A stretch of 64,000 bases of DNA from Tomocerus qinae (lineage: Eukaryota > Arthropoda > Collembola > Entomobryomorpha > Tomoceridae): positions 124,001-188,000 of the forward strand of contig JAECZT010000011.1 of NCBI GenBank assembly GCA_020055645.1. The letters are read 5' to 3'. Positions 63,301-64,000 of the stretch are shown here, one piece after another. A program made the position numbers and the translations under genes. Each line of letters starts with the position of its first letter. The first letter of the stretch is position 1. The notes below the pieces were generated by a model. It had not been told where the DNA came from. It searched no databases and saw only the letters and a program-made list of their open reading frames with translations.

Positions 63301-64000
63301 GTACTTCCACAACAAAAGTTATACTCACGTTGTCGTTTATATTATATATTACGATATGCAAATTTCGGTATTAGAGTTGGTCCTAGACCCCTCAACCAAC
63401 ATCGCCTTGTGTTCCGGAAGGTCCAATCATTCTATAAACATATATATGATAATACAGTAGCCATAGCGGAGAACTACAGTCCGTCATTTCTATACGAATA
63501 ATGACGCACTCTGTTCTTGGGCTTTTCATACATGTAAATTTTTCAAATCATTTTTAAAAGTTTGAAATGCGAAAATTGAAAAACAAATCTCTATAGCCTC
63601 CAAATTTGTTCCTTCTCATCTCCTCAAAAGGTTTCAAAATGATCGGTGAAATACTTTATAAGAAGCTACGTTTTGAAATTTTTGAATTTTTCCCTATCCG
63701 TTTCATGTTAAAATCTGACTTTCAAAAAATCGTGATACGATTTCTATAAGAACAAATGTTGTAAAAATGTGCAATCTAGTTTGTGGCCATGAGGAGCAAA
63801 TGTAGTTAAAATTTCAAACAAATCTTATGGGAATTAGATGTACTTCCACAACAAAAGTTATACTCACGTTGTCGTTTATATTATATATTACGATATGCAA
63901 ATTTCGGTATTAGAGTTGGTCCTAGACCCCTCAACCAACATCGCCTTGTGTTCCGGAAGGTCCAATCATTCTATAAACATATATATGATAATACAGTAGC
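57343..64000 (+). repeat. Mosaic monomers m107 (end) to m119 after the 17-mer HOR
   Basis: After copy B the array does not start a third copy. It continues with a CGATTATATT half monomer, P (57618), K-start P (58158), K, L, a second L (59773), M'' (60311), K' (60850), N (61388), K-start P (61926), L-like with CCTGCTCATC (62465), a recombinant with CAAATTGGTTCC (63004), and a partial L/M recombinant (63543-64000). Adjacent pairs echo 34997-36075 (P, K-start P) and 36075-37151 (K', N). There is no gene and no interruption. Confidence 0.82.

Larger units (their letters stand above)
1..64000 (+). repeat. Satellite DNA array, ~538 bp monomer, 118 full copies plus one partial
   Basis: Every stretch of the window can be laid onto one monomer of about 538 bp. 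The phase used here starts at TCAAATCA (or TCTAATCA / TACAAATCATG), just after the TACATGTAAATTTT tract. All copies run in the same direction; I found no inverted copy and no interrupting element. Monomer landmarks in order are: an A/T-rich first half with a GAAGCTACG box near phase 121-129, CATGTTAAA near 162-170, a GTACATGTAG or GTATATGTAG box near 254-263, a TCACGCTGTCG box near 322-332, a more G/C-rich stretch near 370-425 including TTCCGGAA, CATATATATG near 436-445, CTACAGTCCG near 471-480, and TACATGTA near 525-532. Family and host are not recognised. Both window ends lie inside the array. Confidence 0.98.
14200..64000 (+). repeat. Block II of the satellite (trimer-based, multi-level HOR)
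   Basis: Monomer starts m28-m119: 14546, 15084, 15623, 16158, 16694, 17233, 17772, 18308, 18847, 19386, 19923, 20462, 21001, 21539, 22078, 22617, 23156, 23694, 24233, 24771, 25309, 25848, 26386, 26922, 27461, 28000, 28537, 29076, 29615, 30152, 30691, 31230, 31768, 32304, 32843, 33382, 33919, 34458, 34997, 35536, 36075, 36614, 37152, 37690, 38229, 38767, 39306, 39845, 40384, 40921, 41460, 41999, 42537, 43076, 43615, 44154, 44693, 45232, 45771, 46309, 46848, 47387, 47926, 48464, 49003, 49542, 50078, 50617, 51156, 51693, 52232, 52770, 53309, 53848, 54387, 54926, 55464, 56003, 56542, 57080, 57618, 58158, 58697, 59234, 59773, 60311, 60850, 61388, 61926, 62465, 63004, 63543. All share CAAATCTTAT at phase ~277. 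TTCCGGAA at ~409 is nearly fixed, whereas Block I often has TTCTGGAA. Confidence 0.9.

Noticed and set aside
1-64000. CRISPR-like array, because of regular repetition.
   Set aside because: The repeat unit is about 538 bp with no unique spacers. It is contiguous tandem satellite DNA, not short direct repeats separated by spacers.
1-64000. rRNA, tRNA, telomere-repeat or LTR/TIR elements.
   Set aside because: I looked for these by eye on both strands and saw no tRNA-like cloverleaf boxes, rRNA cores, TTTAGGG/TTAGGG/TTAGG runs or terminal repeats. All sequence is explained by the monomer.

Overview
The whole 64 kb window is one uninterrupted satellite DNA array. A monomer of about 538 bp (range 535-541) is repeated head-to-tail, always in the same orientation, 118 full times plus one partial copy (63543-64000). 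I set the monomer phase at the TCAAATCA-like start, which falls on position 1. I see no real protein-coding gene, RNA gene, transposon, CRISPR array or unique single-copy sequence. Both window ends lie inside the array, so its true size is unknown. The content (long A/T-rich monomer, roughly one third G+C by hand count of a few lines, nested higher-order repeats, no genes) points to eukaryotic heterochromatin, possibly centromeric or pericentromeric. I do not recognise the satellite family or the species; a plant or an invertebrate would both fit.

Layout. Block I (1 to about 14.2 kb, monomers m1-m27 first part) carries CAAATCTAAT at monomer phase ~277. It begins with a complete 14-monomer higher-order repeat (HOR) of 7,546 bp (1-7546). 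A second copy starts at 7547 and matches the first until about 11,403. It then gives way to very recent single-monomer amplification (m23-m25, 537 bp steps). Monomer m27 (14009-14545) is the transition. Block II (about 14.2-64 kb) carries CAAATCTTAT at the same site and is built from a limited set of monomer subtypes, named here K, L, M, N, P and variants K', M', M''. K-L-M forms a 1,615 bp trimer that recurs many times. Larger units are built from these: a 12-monomer segment repeated at a 19-monomer distance (about 14.25-20.68 kb and 24.48-30.91 kb), and two complete tandem copies of a 17-monomer HOR of about 9.16 kb (39031-48188 and 48189-57342). The stretches 20.7-24.5, 31.2-39.0 and 57.3-64.0 kb are mosaics of the same subtypes.

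Processes visible in the sequence are unequal exchange at three scales (monomer, trimer, 14- to 19-mer) and short conversion-like patches in which one HOR copy carries a few hundred bases of another subtype. The monomer itself also seems to descend from an older ~90 bp sub-repeat: TTTCAAA recurs at phases ~0, 90, 179 and 270, and the second and third units are still alignable.
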